Positions 39,780 to 48,512 of a DNA stretch of 64,000 bases are shown piece by piece (positions within the stretch are counted from its first letter, which is position 1; each line of letters opens with the position of its first letter). A program made the position numbers and the translations under genes. The stretch spans positions 2,256,001 through 2,320,000 of the forward strand of contig NZ_CP155792.1 of assembly GCF_039729015.1 (NCBI RefSeq). The letters are read 5' to 3'. The stretch is from Blastococcus sp. HT6-30 (GTDB taxonomy: Bacteria > Actinomycetota > Actinomycetes > Mycobacteriales > Geodermatophilaceae). The notes below the pieces were generated by a model. It was not told the origin of the DNA. It saw only the letters and a list, made by a program, of their open reading frames with translations, and did no database searches.

Positions 39780-40874
39780 TCAGGAGATGCCGAGCTCGGT
39801 GCAGGCGGCGGCGAACTCACCGGTGCAGACGTCCGCTGCGGACTGGTAGCCGTCGTCGATGACCTGCTTGACGTTGTCCCGGAAGATCGAGACCGGCTCG
39901 AGCAGCACCGAGGGAACCTCGCGCTGGCCCTCCGGGTCCTCGACCGTGCCGTCGGTCTGGGGCTCCTCGCCGATGACCAGGGAGACGGCCAGCTCGGCCA
40001 GCGCGCTGGCCTCCTGCTCGATCGGCTTGTAGACCGTCATGCACTGGTTCCCGGCGAGGATGTTCTGCAGGCCCTCGACGGTGGCGTCCTGGCCGGTGAC
40101 GGGCACCTGGCCGGCCGCGTTGTTGCGGCCCAGGATCGACACGACCGCGTTGGCCAGGCCGTCGTTGGCGGCCACCACGCCCTGGATGTCACCGCCTGCC
40201 TGGGTGTACATCTGCTCGAAGATGGTGGCGGCCTGCTGGTTGTCCCACTCGGGAACGGCCTGCTCGGCCACGACCGTGTACTGCTCCATCGGGTCGAGGA
40301 CCTCGTGGGCACCCGAGGAGAACAGCGTCGCGTTGTTGTCGTCGGGCGAGCCGTTGAGATAGGCGATGTTCGCCGGCTCGTCGCCGAGGCACTGGGCCAG
40401 GCCCTCGCCCTGCAGGCGGCCCACCTCGGTGTTGTCGAACGACACGTAGTAGTCGCTCTCGCCGCCGAGGGTCAGGCGGTCGTAGTCGATCGTCTGGACG
40501 CCCTGCTGCTCGGCCTGGCGCTGGATCGCCGCACCGGAGGCCGAGTCGAGGTTGGTGATCGCCAGGACGGTGACGCCCTCGGTGATCATCTGCTCGGCGA
40601 TGGTGGCCATGCGCTGGGCGTCGCCCTGCGCGTTCTGGATGTCGTACTCGACACCGGCCTCCTCGAAGGCCGCCTCCAGCAGCGGGCGGTCCGCCGACTC
40701 CCAGCGGGCCGAGGACGCCGTGTCGGGGAGGATCACGCCGATCTTGCCTGCGGCGGCCTCACCGCCACCGCTGCCGGCGTTGCTGCCGCCGTCGGCATCG
40801 CCGCCGCCACATGCGGCCAGCCCGAAGACCAGAGCCGCCGCGATCGCCGTCGTCACCGTGCGCCGTCGCGCCAT
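39780..40874 (-). CDS. Sugar ABC transporter substrate-binding lipoprotein (XylF-like)
   Basis: A 364-residue periplasmic-binding-protein type I lipoprotein. Signal peptide MARRRTVTTAIAAALVFG with lipobox LAAC (19-22), then a Gly/Ser/Ala linker. GKIGVILPDTASSARWES starts the mature fold; ITNLDSASG, DRLTLGG and VVAANDGLANAV are typical XylF/RbsB-like segments. AGAGG 7 nt before ATG. D-xylose or a related sugar is likely by family; no catabolic genes or regulator are in view to confirm it. Confidence 0.93.
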   Translation of the reverse strand: MARRRTVTTAIAAALVFGLAACGGGDADGGSNAGSGGGEAAAGKIGVILPDTASSARWESADRPLLEAAFEEAGVEYDIQNAQGDAQRMATIAEQMITEGVTVLAITNLDSASGAAIQRQAEQQGVQTIDYDRLTLGGESDYYVSFDNTEVGRLQGEGLAQCLGDEPANIAYLNGSPDDNNATLFSSGAHEVLDPMEQYTVVAEQAVPEWDNQQAATIFEQMYTQAGGDIQGVVAANDGLANAVVSILGRNNAAGQVPVTGQDATVEGLQNILAGNQCMTVYKPIEQEASALAELAVSLVIGEEPQTDGTVEDPEGQREVPSVLLEPVSIFRDNVKQVIDDGYQSAADVCTGEFAAACTELGIS

Positions 40875-41094
40875 GAGGGACCTCTATTTCGTTGGGGTTA
40901 CAGAGAAATTCCGGCGGGTTATCTTGCGCGCAGGTGGCGTGTGGCTGCAAGCACACCCTTGGGCCGTTGCCGGACCGTGACCCAGGAGCCCCCCGATGAG
41001 GCACCGGACCGCGCTCGGTGGACAGGTTACCGGCGGGTAACTGCATGTCCTGCCGACCCCTCCCGGGCGCCGGTCCCGATTTCTGCGGAGGCCC

Positions 41095-41253
41095 GTGTCC
41101 CGCACGCTGCATGAGGTCGTCTCCGTCCACGGCCTACGCATCCCCTTCGGCGAGGCCGGCCCGAAGGGCACCCACGCCGAGACCCGCGCCGACGACCTGG
41201 TCGTGCGCTGCATCCGCGAGCTCCCGGGGGGCCTCAGCGGAACTTGGCGGTGA
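41095..41253 (+). pseudogene. 5' remnant of an acetyl-CoA acetyltransferase (thiolase, FadA-type) gene
   Basis: A 52-codon frame starting GTG at 41095 reads MSRTLHEVVSVHGLRIPFGE, then AGPKGTHAETRADDLVVRCI and RELP, before running into unrelated sequence and a stop. This is the unmistakable N-terminus of an actinobacterial FadA thiolase (usual form from memory: VRTPFGKAGPKG...ETRADDLVV), about 44 of ~400 residues. Two conserved positions have changed (RTPFGK to RIPFGE). Homology stops near 41225, 9 bp before the end of the convergent gene. The catalytic cysteine and histidine regions are gone. Confidence 0.8.
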
Positions 41254-41512
41254 GGCTGTCCATCGTGCGGTTCACCGAGGCGACCTTCACGTGCGAGAGC
41301 CCGGCCGAGGCGCCCGCGGCGAGCATCGCCTCGTGCGCGGCGCGCAGCGTGGCCCACACCGCGTCGTCCTCACCCTCGAGGGTCGTGCCGAGCGCACCCA
41401 CCTCGTAGCGCAGCCCCGACGCCTGGATGACGGCGATCGCCGCCTCGACGTGCGCGTGCGGGTTCTCGGCGGTGCCGGGCGGGGACGGCGCCACCTGGAT
41501 CTCGGCGATCAT
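41234..41512 (-). CDS. MTH1187 family thiamine-binding protein
   Basis: A 92-residue protein of the MTH1187/YkoF-like thiamine-binding family (UPF0045, ferredoxin-like fold). Marks: IAEIQVAPSPPGTAENPHAHVEAAI at the N-terminus (in pieces), GLRYEVGALGTTLEGE, and SHVKVASVNRTMDSL near the C-terminus. Its ATG overlaps the dxs stop by one base, so it is made with a thiamine-diphosphate enzyme. Binding of thiamine or its precursors is family knowledge; the physiological role is open. Confidence 0.88.
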   Translation of the reverse strand: MIAEIQVAPSPPGTAENPHAHVEAAIAVIQASGLRYEVGALGTTLEGEDDAVWATLRAAHEAMLAAGASAGLSHVKVASVNRTMDSLTAKFR

Positions 41513-43431
41513 CACCGCCGGCCTTCCTCGACAGGGGCGGAGACAGCCTGCTCGGCGCGCTCGCTGAGGACGGCGGTCCACTCGGCGATGCGGCGCGCCA
41601 CGTCCTGCTCGGTGAGCCCGACGTCGGCCAGCACCTGCCCGCGGCTGCCGTGCTCGAAGAACCGCTGGGGCAGCCCGACGGTGCGCACCGGCACGTCGCA
41701 GTCGCGGTCCTGCAGCGCCTGGGTGAGCATGGTGCCCACTCCCCCGGCGCGGCCGCCGTCCTCGACGGTGACCACGAGCCGGTGGCCGGATGCGAGCGAC
41801 AGGAGCTCGTCGGCCACCGGGAGCACCCACCGCGGGTCGACGACGGTCGCCTCGATGCCGTGGTCGGCGGCCCGCTCGGCGACGGCGAGGCACATCGGCA
41901 CCATCGACCCGACGGCGACCAGCAGCACGTCCGGGCGCTCGCCGCGCCGCAGCACGTCGACCGGCCCGCGTCGCTCGAGCGCCGGCAGGTCCGGCGGGAG
42001 GACGCCCTTCGGGAAGCGCACCACGGAGGGGCCGTCCGTGATGTCGACCGCCTCCCGCACCGCCTCGCGGAGGGTCGCCTCGTCCCGGGGCGCGGCGACG
42101 TGGACGCCGGGCACGACCGACAGGATGGACATGTCCCACATGCCGTTGTGCGAGGCGCCGTCGTCCCCGGTCACCCCGGCGCGGTCGAGGACGACGGTGA
42201 CCGGCTGGCGATGCAGCGCGACGTCCATGAGCAACTGGTCGAACGCGCGGTTGAGGAACGTGGAGTACACGGCGACGACCGGGTGCATCCCGGCCATCGC
42301 GAGCCCGGCGGCGGAGGTGAGCGCGTGCTGCTCGGCGATGCCGACGTCGAAGGTGCGCCCGGGGAACCGCTCGGCGAACGGGGCCAGGCCGGTCGGATGC
42401 AGCATCGCCGCGGTGATCGCGACGACGTCGGGGCGCTCGGCACCGACCCGCACCAGCTCGTCGGCGAAGGCGTCGGTCCAGGCGAGCCCGGTCTTGCGGG
42501 CACTGATGCCGCTGTCGGGGTCGAAGACGCCGGTGGCGTGCCACGCGTCGATCTGGTCGGTCTCCGCCGGCGGGTAGCCGAAGCCCTTGGTGGTGACGGC
42601 GTGGACGATCACCGGGCCGCCGAAGGAACGGGCCCGCCGCAGCGCCGACTCCATCACCTCGACGTCGTGCCCGTCGACCGGGCCGACGTACTTCATGCCG
42701 AGGTCTTCGAACATGCCCTGCGGCGACAGGACGTCCTTGAGCCCCTTCTTGATGGCGTGCAGCGCGTCGTAGAGGGCCGAGCCGACGACCGGCGCCCGGT
42801 GCAGCGCCTGGCGCACCTGGAGCAGGGCATTCTCGTACCCCGGCCGCAGCCGCAGGGTGGCCAGCGCGTCGGCGACCCCGCCGATCGTCGGCGAGTAGGA
42901 GCGGCCGTTGTCGTTGACCACGATGACGACCGGGCGGTCCTGGGCCGCAGCGATGTTGTTCAGCGCCTCCCAGGCCATGCCGCCGGTGAGCGCGCCGTCG
43001 CCGATCACGGCGACGACGGGGCGGGAGTCACCGCGGATGGCGAAGGCCTTGGCCAGGCCGTCGGCGTAGGACAGCGACGTGGAGGCGTGGCTGTTCTCCA
43101 CCCAGTCGTGCTCGCTCTCGGCGCGGCTGGGGTAGCCGGAGAGGCCGCCGCGCTGGCGCAGCCGCTCGAAGCCCTCGACGCGCCCAGTGAGCATCTTGTG
43201 CACGTAGGACTGGTGACCGGTGTCGAAGACGATCGGCTCGCGCGGTGAGTCGAACACCCGGTGCAGCGCGATGGTGAGCTCGACGCAGCCGAGGTTGGGC
43301 CCGAGGTGGCCGCCGGTCCGGGCCACACTGGTCACCAGCGCGTCACGGATCTCCGCCGCCAGGGCGGGCAGCTGGTCGGGGGGCAGCGCCCGGAGGTCCT
43401 CGGGACCCCGGAGCGATCGCAGGAGCGGCAC
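41512..43431 (-). CDS. dxs: 1-deoxy-D-xylulose-5-phosphate synthase
   Basis: A 639-residue Dxs, the thiamine-diphosphate-dependent first enzyme of the MEP isoprenoid pathway. [34 protein letters not shown], the TPP/Mg motif [16 protein letters not shown]...NDNGRS, and the transketolase-like second half with [18 protein letters not shown] are all intact. The GTG at 43431 gives the standard length; 37 further upstream codons are low-complexity. The leader can form a hairpin (43451-43483), and TACAGT at 43485-43490 is a possible -10. Confidence 0.97.
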   Translation of the reverse strand: MPLLRSLRGPEDLRALPPDQLPALAAEIRDALVTSVARTGGHLGPNLGCVELTIALHRVFDSPREPIVFDTGHQSYVHKMLTGRVEGFERLRQRGGLSGYPSRAESEHDWVENSHASTSLSYADGLAKAFAIRGDSRPVVAVIGDGALTGGMAWEALNNIAAAQDRPVVIVVNDNGRSYSPTIGGVADALATLRLRPGYENALLQVRQALHRAPVVGSALYDALHAIKKGLKDVLSPQGMFEDLGMKYVGPVDGHDVEVMESALRRARSFGGPVIVHAVTTKGFGYPPAETDQIDAWHATGVFDPDSGISARKTGLAWTDAFADELVRVGAERPDVVAITAAMLHPTGLAPFAERFPGRTFDVGIAEQHALTSAAGLAMAGMHPVVAVYSTFLNRAFDQLLMDVALHRQPVTVVLDRAGVTGDDGASHNGMWDMSILSVVPGVHVAAPRDEATLREAVREAVDITDGPSVVRFPKGVLPPDLPALERRGPVDVLRRGERPDVLLVAVGSMVPMCLAVAERAADHGIEATVVDPRWVLPVADELLSLASGHRLVVTVEDGGRAGGVGTMLTQALQDRDCDVPVRTVGLPQRFFEHGSRGQVLADVGLTEQDVARRIAEWTAVLSERAEQAVSAPVEEGRR

Positions 43432-43450
43432 GGCTCGGCGGTGTCCTCTC

Positions 43451-43490
43451 GGTCGGGCGGCAGCTGCTCGGCAGCCGCCGACCCACTGTA
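43451..43490 (-). promoter_or_regulatory. Candidate dxs promoter and leader hairpin
   Basis: Minus-strand TACAGT at 43485-43490 is the best -10 upstream of dxs. Just downstream GGTCGGCGGC and GCCGCCCGACC can pair with one bulge. No -35 is clear. Confidence 0.35.
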
Positions 43491-43572
43491 ACTGCGCTTT
43501 CCCCGCTCTTCCGGTCGAGCGAGATTTCCGGATGCAGCTCACCGTGCTCCGGCTTCCCTCCCCATGGGGCGC

Positions 43573-43941
43573 TCAGAGCCGCGGGACCCACCGTTCGCCG
43601 CGCAGCGCGCCGCCGACCACCTCGACGCCTCGGGCGGCGGCCGCCAGCCGCGCGCCCTCCCGCTCGTAGGCGGTCATCGCGGCCTCGACGGCGTCGGGGG
43701 GCAGCTGGTCGGCCAGCTCCACCCGCAGCGTCCGCCACCCCTTGCGGGCGGCCTCGAGGCCGGCGGAGACGTGGTCGGCGGCGAACCGGGCCAGCAGGAC
43801 CGGGTACCGGCGGAGCACCTCGTGCGCGCGGTAGTCCGGTGGCACCAGGTCGAACAGCCAGGCGACGGCGGTGCGCTCCCAGTCCGGCGCGCCCGGCGGG
43901 CGCACCTCCCCCGGCCAGCCCGGCGGCACCGTCGTGTCCAC
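43573..43941 (-). CDS. Hypothetical protein under a predicted SOS box
   Basis: A 122-residue soluble protein without recognised domain. It is rich in helices (YRAHEVLRRYPVLLARFAAD, then AAMTAYEREGARLAAAARGV) and begins with a Pro/Trp-rich segment. The GTG at 43941 is preferred over one at 43959 because the LexA-type box ends 4 nt from the latter and 21 nt from the former. The palindrome upstream suggests induction by DNA damage. Similar proteins near dxs occur in other actinomycetes (recollection), function unknown. Confidence 0.7.
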   Translation of the reverse strand: MDTTVPPGWPGEVRPPGAPDWERTAVAWLFDLVPPDYRAHEVLRRYPVLLARFAADHVSAGLEAARKGWRTLRVELADQLPPDAVEAAMTAYEREGARLAAAARGVEVVGGALRGERWVPRL

Positions 43942-43962
43942 GGCACCAGTCTGCCGCACTGA

Positions 43963-43978
43963 TCGAACATGCGTTCGA
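43963..43978. promoter_or_regulatory. Perfect SOS box (LexA operator)
   Basis: TCGAACATGCGTTCGA matches the actinobacterial consensus TCGAAC-N4-GTTCGA with no mismatch, 21 nt upstream of the GTG of the 122-residue gene. No other such site was noticed in the window, including before uvrA, uvrB and uvrC. Confidence 0.82.
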
Positions 43979-44040
43979 CGGCGTGCCGCGCGTCGGCCCG
44001 CGACGCCCGAGGCGGGGTCAGCCCGGGATCGCCTCGTCGG

Positions 44041-44298
44041 TCAGGAGCCGACCTGCCGCTTGAGCCAGAATTGCTCGAACCCCCACGTCCCGGCGCCGCT
44101 GGAGTGGTAGCTGACGAGCTCCCACCCCTCGGCGCCCAGCTTGTTGAGGACCGAGCTGGTGTCGCCCTGCTGCCGTTCCGACGAACCGCCGGGGAGCTTG
44201 ACGCTCACCCCGGCTCGCTGCGACTCGGCGTCGTTGGCGGTGATGACCGAGGCGTATTCCCACGTGGGCACCCCATGACGGTAGCCGAGGCCTTCCAC
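44041..44298 (-). CDS. DUF4177-like small protein
   Basis: An 85-residue protein resembling DUF4177: a WEYASVI strand near the start, then LNKLGAEGWELVSYHS and FWLKRQ at the end. These small beta-rich proteins have no known function. GTG at 44298 is used; a GTG at 44271 just before PTWEYASV is a good alternative and would remove nine residues outside the conserved core. Confidence 0.8.
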   Translation of the reverse strand: MEGLGYRHGVPTWEYASVITANDAESQRAGVSVKLPGGSSERQQGDTSSVLNKLGAEGWELVSYHSSGAGTWGFEQFWLKRQVGS

Positions 44299-44313
44299 GG
44301 GCCCGCCGGGTCG

Positions 44314-45648
44314 TCAGGCGGCCGGGACCAGCAGCGCCACGCACTCCACGTGCTGCGTCATCGGGAAGGCGTCGAAGCCGCGGACGGCGGCCAGCCGGTA
44401 CCCGGCCTCGGCGAAGGCGGCGACATCCCGGCCCAGGGCCGCGGGGTCGCAGGCCACGTAGACGACGGCGCGCGCCCCGGTGCCGGCCAGCAGCGTGCTC
44501 ACCGCCCGGCCCGCACCGGCCCGCGGCGGGTCCAGCACGACGACGTCCGGCGGGCCACCGAGCTCCTCGAACAGCTCCTCGAGCCCCTCGGCATCGACCT
44601 CGCCCTGCCACACCTCGGCCTGCGGCAGGTGGGCGAGGTTGGCGTCGGCCGCCGCGCACGCCCCGGGGTCGGACTCCACGCAGACCACGCGGCCGTCCTC
44701 CCCGGCGGCGGGGGCGAGCGCCCCGCCGAACAGCCCGGCACCGGCGTAGAGGTCGAGCACCGTCTCACCGGGCCGCACGGCGGCGAACCGGGCGACGGCC
44801 TCGACGAGCGCGTCGGCTGCGGCCGGGTGCACCTGCCAGAAGCCGGTGCCCTCGACCTCCCAGTCGCGCCCCCCCGCCCGCCGCTCCGCGCGTGCGGCCG
44901 GCTCCCGGGGCAGCTCCTCCCCCGCCTGGAGCACCTCACTGTGCTGCGGGCGGCCGCGCCGGTCCAGCCGGGTGGTCGTGACCGCGCCGGTGGAGTCGAT
45001 GGAGACGTCGACCGCCCCGGCGCCCTCCCACCGTCGGGAGAGCACGGCCCGGGCGGCGGGCTCTACGGTGATCGGGCAGTCACCGAGCACCACGATCTCG
45101 TGCGAGCGGTGCCGCCGCAGGCCCGCAGCCCCGACGCGGTCGACCGCGAACCGGGCACGGGACCGCCAGCGCAGCGGGCCGCCGGGCAGCTCCTCGACCG
45201 CCAGACCGGTCACCACCGGGTCCTCGGGGTCGATCCTGCCCAGGCGCACCAGCTGTTCGCGGACCACCGCGGCCTTCAGCCGGTGCTGCTCGGCCGGCTC
45301 GACGTGCTGCCAGTCGCAGCCGCCGCACCTCCCCGGACCGCTGTAGGGGCAGGGCCGCTCGACCCGGCCCGGTGCCGCGGTCAGCACCTCGATGGCGTCG
45401 GCGCGGCAGAAGCCCGGGTGCCGGTCCTCGGTCACCCGCACCCGCACCCGCTCCCCCGGCAGGCCGTGCCGGACGAAGACGACGCGCCCCTCGTGCCGGG
45501 CCACGCAGTGCCCGCCGTGCGCGACCGGGCCGACCTCGACCTCGAACTCCCGGCCGGTCCAGCCGCCGCCGCGGTCCTCTCGGGGAGCCGCCGGCCGGCG
45601 ACCGCGGCGTCCACCGCTCCGGTGCCCGGCTCCGCGGGGCTCAGCCAT
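44314..45648 (-). CDS. TrmA/RumA-family RNA (uracil-C5) methyltransferase
   Basis: A 444-residue SAM-dependent class I RNA methyltransferase. A TRAM domain (EVEVGPVAHGGHCVARHEGRVVF in pieces, residues ~36-90) is followed by a 4Fe-4S motif with Cys100, Cys108, Cys111 and a later Cys (LGDCPI). SAM motif LDLYAGAGLFG, DPPRAG, and catalytic YVACDPAALGRD are present. The target uridine (tRNA U54 or 23S rRNA) cannot be told. Its ATG overlaps the kimA-like stop by 8 nt, so it is downstream of the K+ transporter in one operon, as in mycobacteria (Rv2689c, from memory). Confidence 0.93.
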   Translation of the reverse strand: MAEPRGAGHRSGGRRGRRPAAPREDRGGGWTGREFEVEVGPVAHGGHCVARHEGRVVFVRHGLPGERVRVRVTEDRHPGFCRADAIEVLTAAPGRVERPCPYSGPGRCGGCDWQHVEPAEQHRLKAAVVREQLVRLGRIDPEDPVVTGLAVEELPGGPLRWRSRARFAVDRVGAAGLRRHRSHEIVVLGDCPITVEPAARAVLSRRWEGAGAVDVSIDSTGAVTTTRLDRRGRPQHSEVLQAGEELPREPAARAERRAGGRDWEVEGTGFWQVHPAAADALVEAVARFAAVRPGETVLDLYAGAGLFGGALAPAAGEDGRVVCVESDPGACAAADANLAHLPQAEVWQGEVDAEGLEELFEELGGPPDVVVLDPPRAGAGRAVSTLLAGTGARAVVYVACDPAALGRDVAAFAEAGYRLAAVRGFDAFPMTQHVECVALLVPAA

Positions 45649-47680
45649 ACGGCGTCACGTCCATCTCGTCGTCGGTGAACCCCCGCCGGAGGTCCCCGGG
45701 TGCGGGTCCGCCACGCCCCCCGTCGGCGTCGTCGTGCCCGGCGGTGCTCTCCAGGAGCCACGGCACGGTGGTGATCATCACGCCGGGCTGGAACTGCAGC
45801 CGGGCCCGCAGCCGGATGGCGGTCTGGTTGTGCAGGACGTTCTCCCACCAGTGTCCGACGACGTACTGCGGCACGAACACCACCACGAGCTCCCGGGGGC
45901 TGTCGCGGCGGATGCCCTTGACGTAGTCGAGCACCGGGCGGGGGACGTCCCGGTACGGCGACTCGAGGACGGTCAGCGGCACCGGGATGTCGAAGCGCTG
46001 CCAGTCGGCCTGCAGGGCGCGGGTCTCCTCGTCGTCGACGTTGACCGTCAGCGCGGTCAGCGCATCGGGTCGCGTGGCCCGCGCGAAGGCCAGCGCCCGC
46101 AGGGTCGGTTTGTGCACCTTGGAGACCAGCACGACGGCGTGCACCTTGCTGGGCAGCGTGCGCGAGTCGGCGTCGGGGACCAGCTGCTCGGACACGTTCG
46201 AGTAGTGGCGGTTGATCGCCCGCATGAGGACGACGAGCACCGGCATGGCGGCGATCACCAGCCAGGCGCCGTTCGTGAACTTCGTGACGACGACGATCCC
46301 CAGGACGATGCAGGTGAGGGAGCCGCCCACGAGGTTGATCGCCTGCGACCAGCGCATCCGGGACCGGGCGGCGCGGTCCGGCTCGCTCCGCATCTCCCGG
46401 TTCCAGTGCCGCACCATGCCCCACTGGCCGATCGTGAAGGCGGTGAACACCCCGACGATGTAGAGCTGGATCAGCCGGCTCACCGAGGCGTCGAACACCA
46501 GGATGAGGAGCCCGGCGAATCCGGCCAGCAGGAGGATGCCGTTGCTGTAGGCCAGCTTGTCGCCGCGGGTGTGCAGCTGGCGGGGCATGTAACGGTCCTC
46601 GGCCAGGACGGAGCCCAGCAGCGGGAAGCCGTTGAACGCGGTGTTCGCCGCCAGGAGGAGGATGAGCGCGGTGGCGGCCTGCACCACGAAGAAGCCGATC
46701 GAGGAGCCGCCGAAGGTGGCCGCGGCCAGCTGGGCGATGACGGTGCGCTGCGGCTCGGTCGCGCAGTCGGCGAAGCCCGCGAGATCGCAGGCGTCGTCGG
46801 TGTAGGTGACACCGGCCAGGAGGGCCAGCGAGCTGACCCCGAGGAACATGACACCCGCCAGCCCGCCCATGAGGGCCAGCGTGGTCGCTGCGTTCCGGCT
46901 CTTCGGCGGACGGAACGCCGGGACGCCGTTGGCGATCGCCTCGACCCCGGTGAGCGCGGTGCAGCCCGAGGCGAACGCCCGCAGGACCAGCAGCACGAGG
47001 GCGAGTGCCCCCGCCTCCCCGTAGCCGGCATCCGGGGTCACGGCGTAACCGGCGCTCTCGGCCACGACCTCCCCGGAGGTGAAGAAGTGCCGCACCAGAC
47101 CGGTGCCGACCATCACGAGGATGGCGGTGACGAACAGGTAGGTGGGTGCGGCGAACGCCCGCCCCGACTCGCGGACCCCGCGGAGGTTGGCCGCCGCCAG
47201 CACGGTGACCAGCAGCAGCGCGATGAGCACCCGTTGGTCGTCGAGCGACGGGAACGCCGAGATGATGTTGTCGGTGCCGGCCGCGACCGACACCGCGACG
47301 GTCAGCACGTAGTCGACGAGCAGCGCGCTGGCCACGACCAGCCCGGCGAACGGACCATGGTTGCGGCGGGCGACCTCGTAGTCCCCGCCGCCGGAGGGAT
47401 AGGCGCGCACCACCTGGCGGTAGGACAGCACCAGGATGGCCAGGAGCAGGACCACCCCGGCGGCCAGCCAGGGGGTGAGGTACAGGTACGCGGTGCCGGC
47501 GAGGGTCAGGACGATGAGGATCTCCTGCGTGGCGTAGGCCACGGAGGAGAGCGGGTCGCTGGAGAAGATCGGCAGCGCGAGCCGCTTGGGCAGCAGCGAC
47601 TCGCCCGCCCGGTCGCTGCGCACCGGTCGGCCCAGGACGAGTCGTTTCGGGAGTTGTCCGAGGTCGGACAAGGTCGGCAC
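45641..47680 (-). CDS. KimA-type K+ transporter (KUP/APC superfamily)
   Basis: A 679-residue membrane protein with about 12 helices and a soluble C-terminal domain. Usually annotated as an amino-acid permease, but the sequence follows Bacillus KimA (YdaO) closely as I remember it: GRPVRSDRAGE, SSDPLSSVAYATQEIL (Asp42, Tyr49 matching KimA Asp36, Tyr43) and LLVDYVLTVAVS (Asp123 matching Asp117), residues that bind K+ in KimA. The divergent neighbours are two TrkA/RCK genes, which supports potassium. A TACCAT box 6 nt before GTG predicts a leaderless mRNA; no ydaO riboswitch is seen. Confidence 0.85.
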   Translation of the reverse strand: MPTLSDLGQLPKRLVLGRPVRSDRAGESLLPKRLALPIFSSDPLSSVAYATQEILIVLTLAGTAYLYLTPWLAAGVVLLLAILVLSYRQVVRAYPSGGGDYEVARRNHGPFAGLVVASALLVDYVLTVAVSVAAGTDNIISAFPSLDDQRVLIALLLVTVLAAANLRGVRESGRAFAAPTYLFVTAILVMVGTGLVRHFFTSGEVVAESAGYAVTPDAGYGEAGALALVLLVLRAFASGCTALTGVEAIANGVPAFRPPKSRNAATTLALMGGLAGVMFLGVSSLALLAGVTYTDDACDLAGFADCATEPQRTVIAQLAAATFGGSSIGFFVVQAATALILLLAANTAFNGFPLLGSVLAEDRYMPRQLHTRGDKLAYSNGILLLAGFAGLLILVFDASVSRLIQLYIVGVFTAFTIGQWGMVRHWNREMRSEPDRAARSRMRWSQAINLVGGSLTCIVLGIVVVTKFTNGAWLVIAAMPVLVVLMRAINRHYSNVSEQLVPDADSRTLPSKVHAVVLVSKVHKPTLRALAFARATRPDALTALTVNVDDEETRALQADWQRFDIPVPLTVLESPYRDVPRPVLDYVKGIRRDSPRELVVVFVPQYVVGHWWENVLHNQTAIRLRARLQFQPGVMITTVPWLLESTAGHDDADGGRGGPAPGDLRRGFTDDEMDVTPYG

Positions 47681-47686
47681 GGCGCG

Positions 47687-47692
47687 ATGGTA
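47687..47692 (-). promoter_or_regulatory. Predicted -10 box of leaderless kimA-like gene
   Basis: Minus-strand TACCAT followed by 6 nt and the GTG at 47680. Confidence 0.6.
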
Positions 47693-47843
47693 CGGACGCC
47701 GGAGGGCCTCGCGCGGGTGACTCGGCGCACGGCCGCCCCGTCCGGGGGAAGCGGGCTCCGACCCCGCGCGCGGGTGTAGCTTCGCGCCCGGTGATGCGCG
47801 GGCGGACGGCGCCGGCGCCACCGGGACATGCGGGGAGTTGCAC

Positions 47844-48512
47844 GTGCACGTGGTCGTGATGGGCTGCGGCCGTGTCGGCTCGGCCATCGCCCGGCGCCTG
47901 GAGGAGATCGGGCACAGCGTGGCCGTGATCGACCAGGACCCGGAGGCGTTCCGCCGGCTGGGGCCGGACTTCGCCGGCCGCCAGATCAAGGGCCTGGGTT
48001 TCGACCGGCAGACGCTGCTCGACGCCGGCATCGACTCCGCCGGGGCGTTCGCCGCGGTGAGCAGCGGTGACAACTCGAACATCATCTCCGCCCGGGTCGC
48101 GCGCGAGACCTTCGGCGTGCAGCACGTGGTCGCCCGCATCTACGACTCCAAGCGGGCCGAGGTCTACGAGCGCATGGGCATCCCCAGCGTCGCGACCGTC
48201 CCGTGGACGGTGAACCGGCTGCTGCGCGAGCTGCTGTCGGTCAAGGTGAGCGAGCTGTGGCGCGAACCGACGGGAAAGGTGCTGCTCGTGCGGGTCACCG
48301 TCACCGAGGGCTGGGTGGGGCGCAAGCTCGCCGGCCTCGAGGCGGCCACCGGCGCCCGGGCGGCCTGGCTGGTCCGCTTCGGGGAGGCCCAGCTGGCCAC
48401 GCCTGCCACGGTGCTCCAGGACGGCGACCAGCTCGTCGTCGCGGTCACCGACGAGCTGACGGCGCACCTGCACCAGGTCGTCGAGCACGGCCCCCGGAAC
48501 GGTGTGCACTGA
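47844..48512 (+). CDS. TrkA family K+ uptake regulator (CeoB-like)
   Basis: A 222-residue RCK protein: Rossmann RCK_N with VMGCGRVGSAIARRLEE and acidic VIDQD, then RCK_C from about residue 140. RCK proteins bind NAD(H), ATP or c-di-AMP and gate K+ transporters. GTG at 47844 has GGGGAG 6 nt upstream; a TTG two codons earlier is too close to the SD. TAGCTT near 47779 is a possible -10. One-base overlap with the second TrkA gene. Corresponds in position to mycobacterial ceoB. Confidence 0.92.
   Translation: MHVVVMGCGRVGSAIARRLEEIGHSVAVIDQDPEAFRRLGPDFAGRQIKGLGFDRQTLLDAGIDSAGAFAAVSSGDNSNIISARVARETFGVQHVVARIYDSKRAEVYERMGIPSVATVPWTVNRLLRELLSVKVSELWREPTGKVLLVRVTVTEGWVGRKLAGLEAATGARAAWLVRFGEAQLATPATVLQDGDQLVVAVTDELTAHLHQVVEHGPRNGVH

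Noticed and set aside
37531-40874. Horizontal acquisition of the sugar ABC operon
   Set aside because: Base composition and codon use match the neighbours and streptomycetes have a similar operon near dxs (recollection), so transfer is not needed to explain it.
47681-47843. ydaO-type c-di-AMP riboswitch upstream of the kimA-like gene
   Set aside because: The -10 spacing predicts a leaderless mRNA, so there is no room for the roughly 120-nt aptamer, and no matching motif is seen.
48203-48511. Upstream extension of the second TrkA protein
   Set aside because: The extra residues are an off-frame reading of the first TrkA gene; the TGATG junction at 48510-48514 marks the true start.
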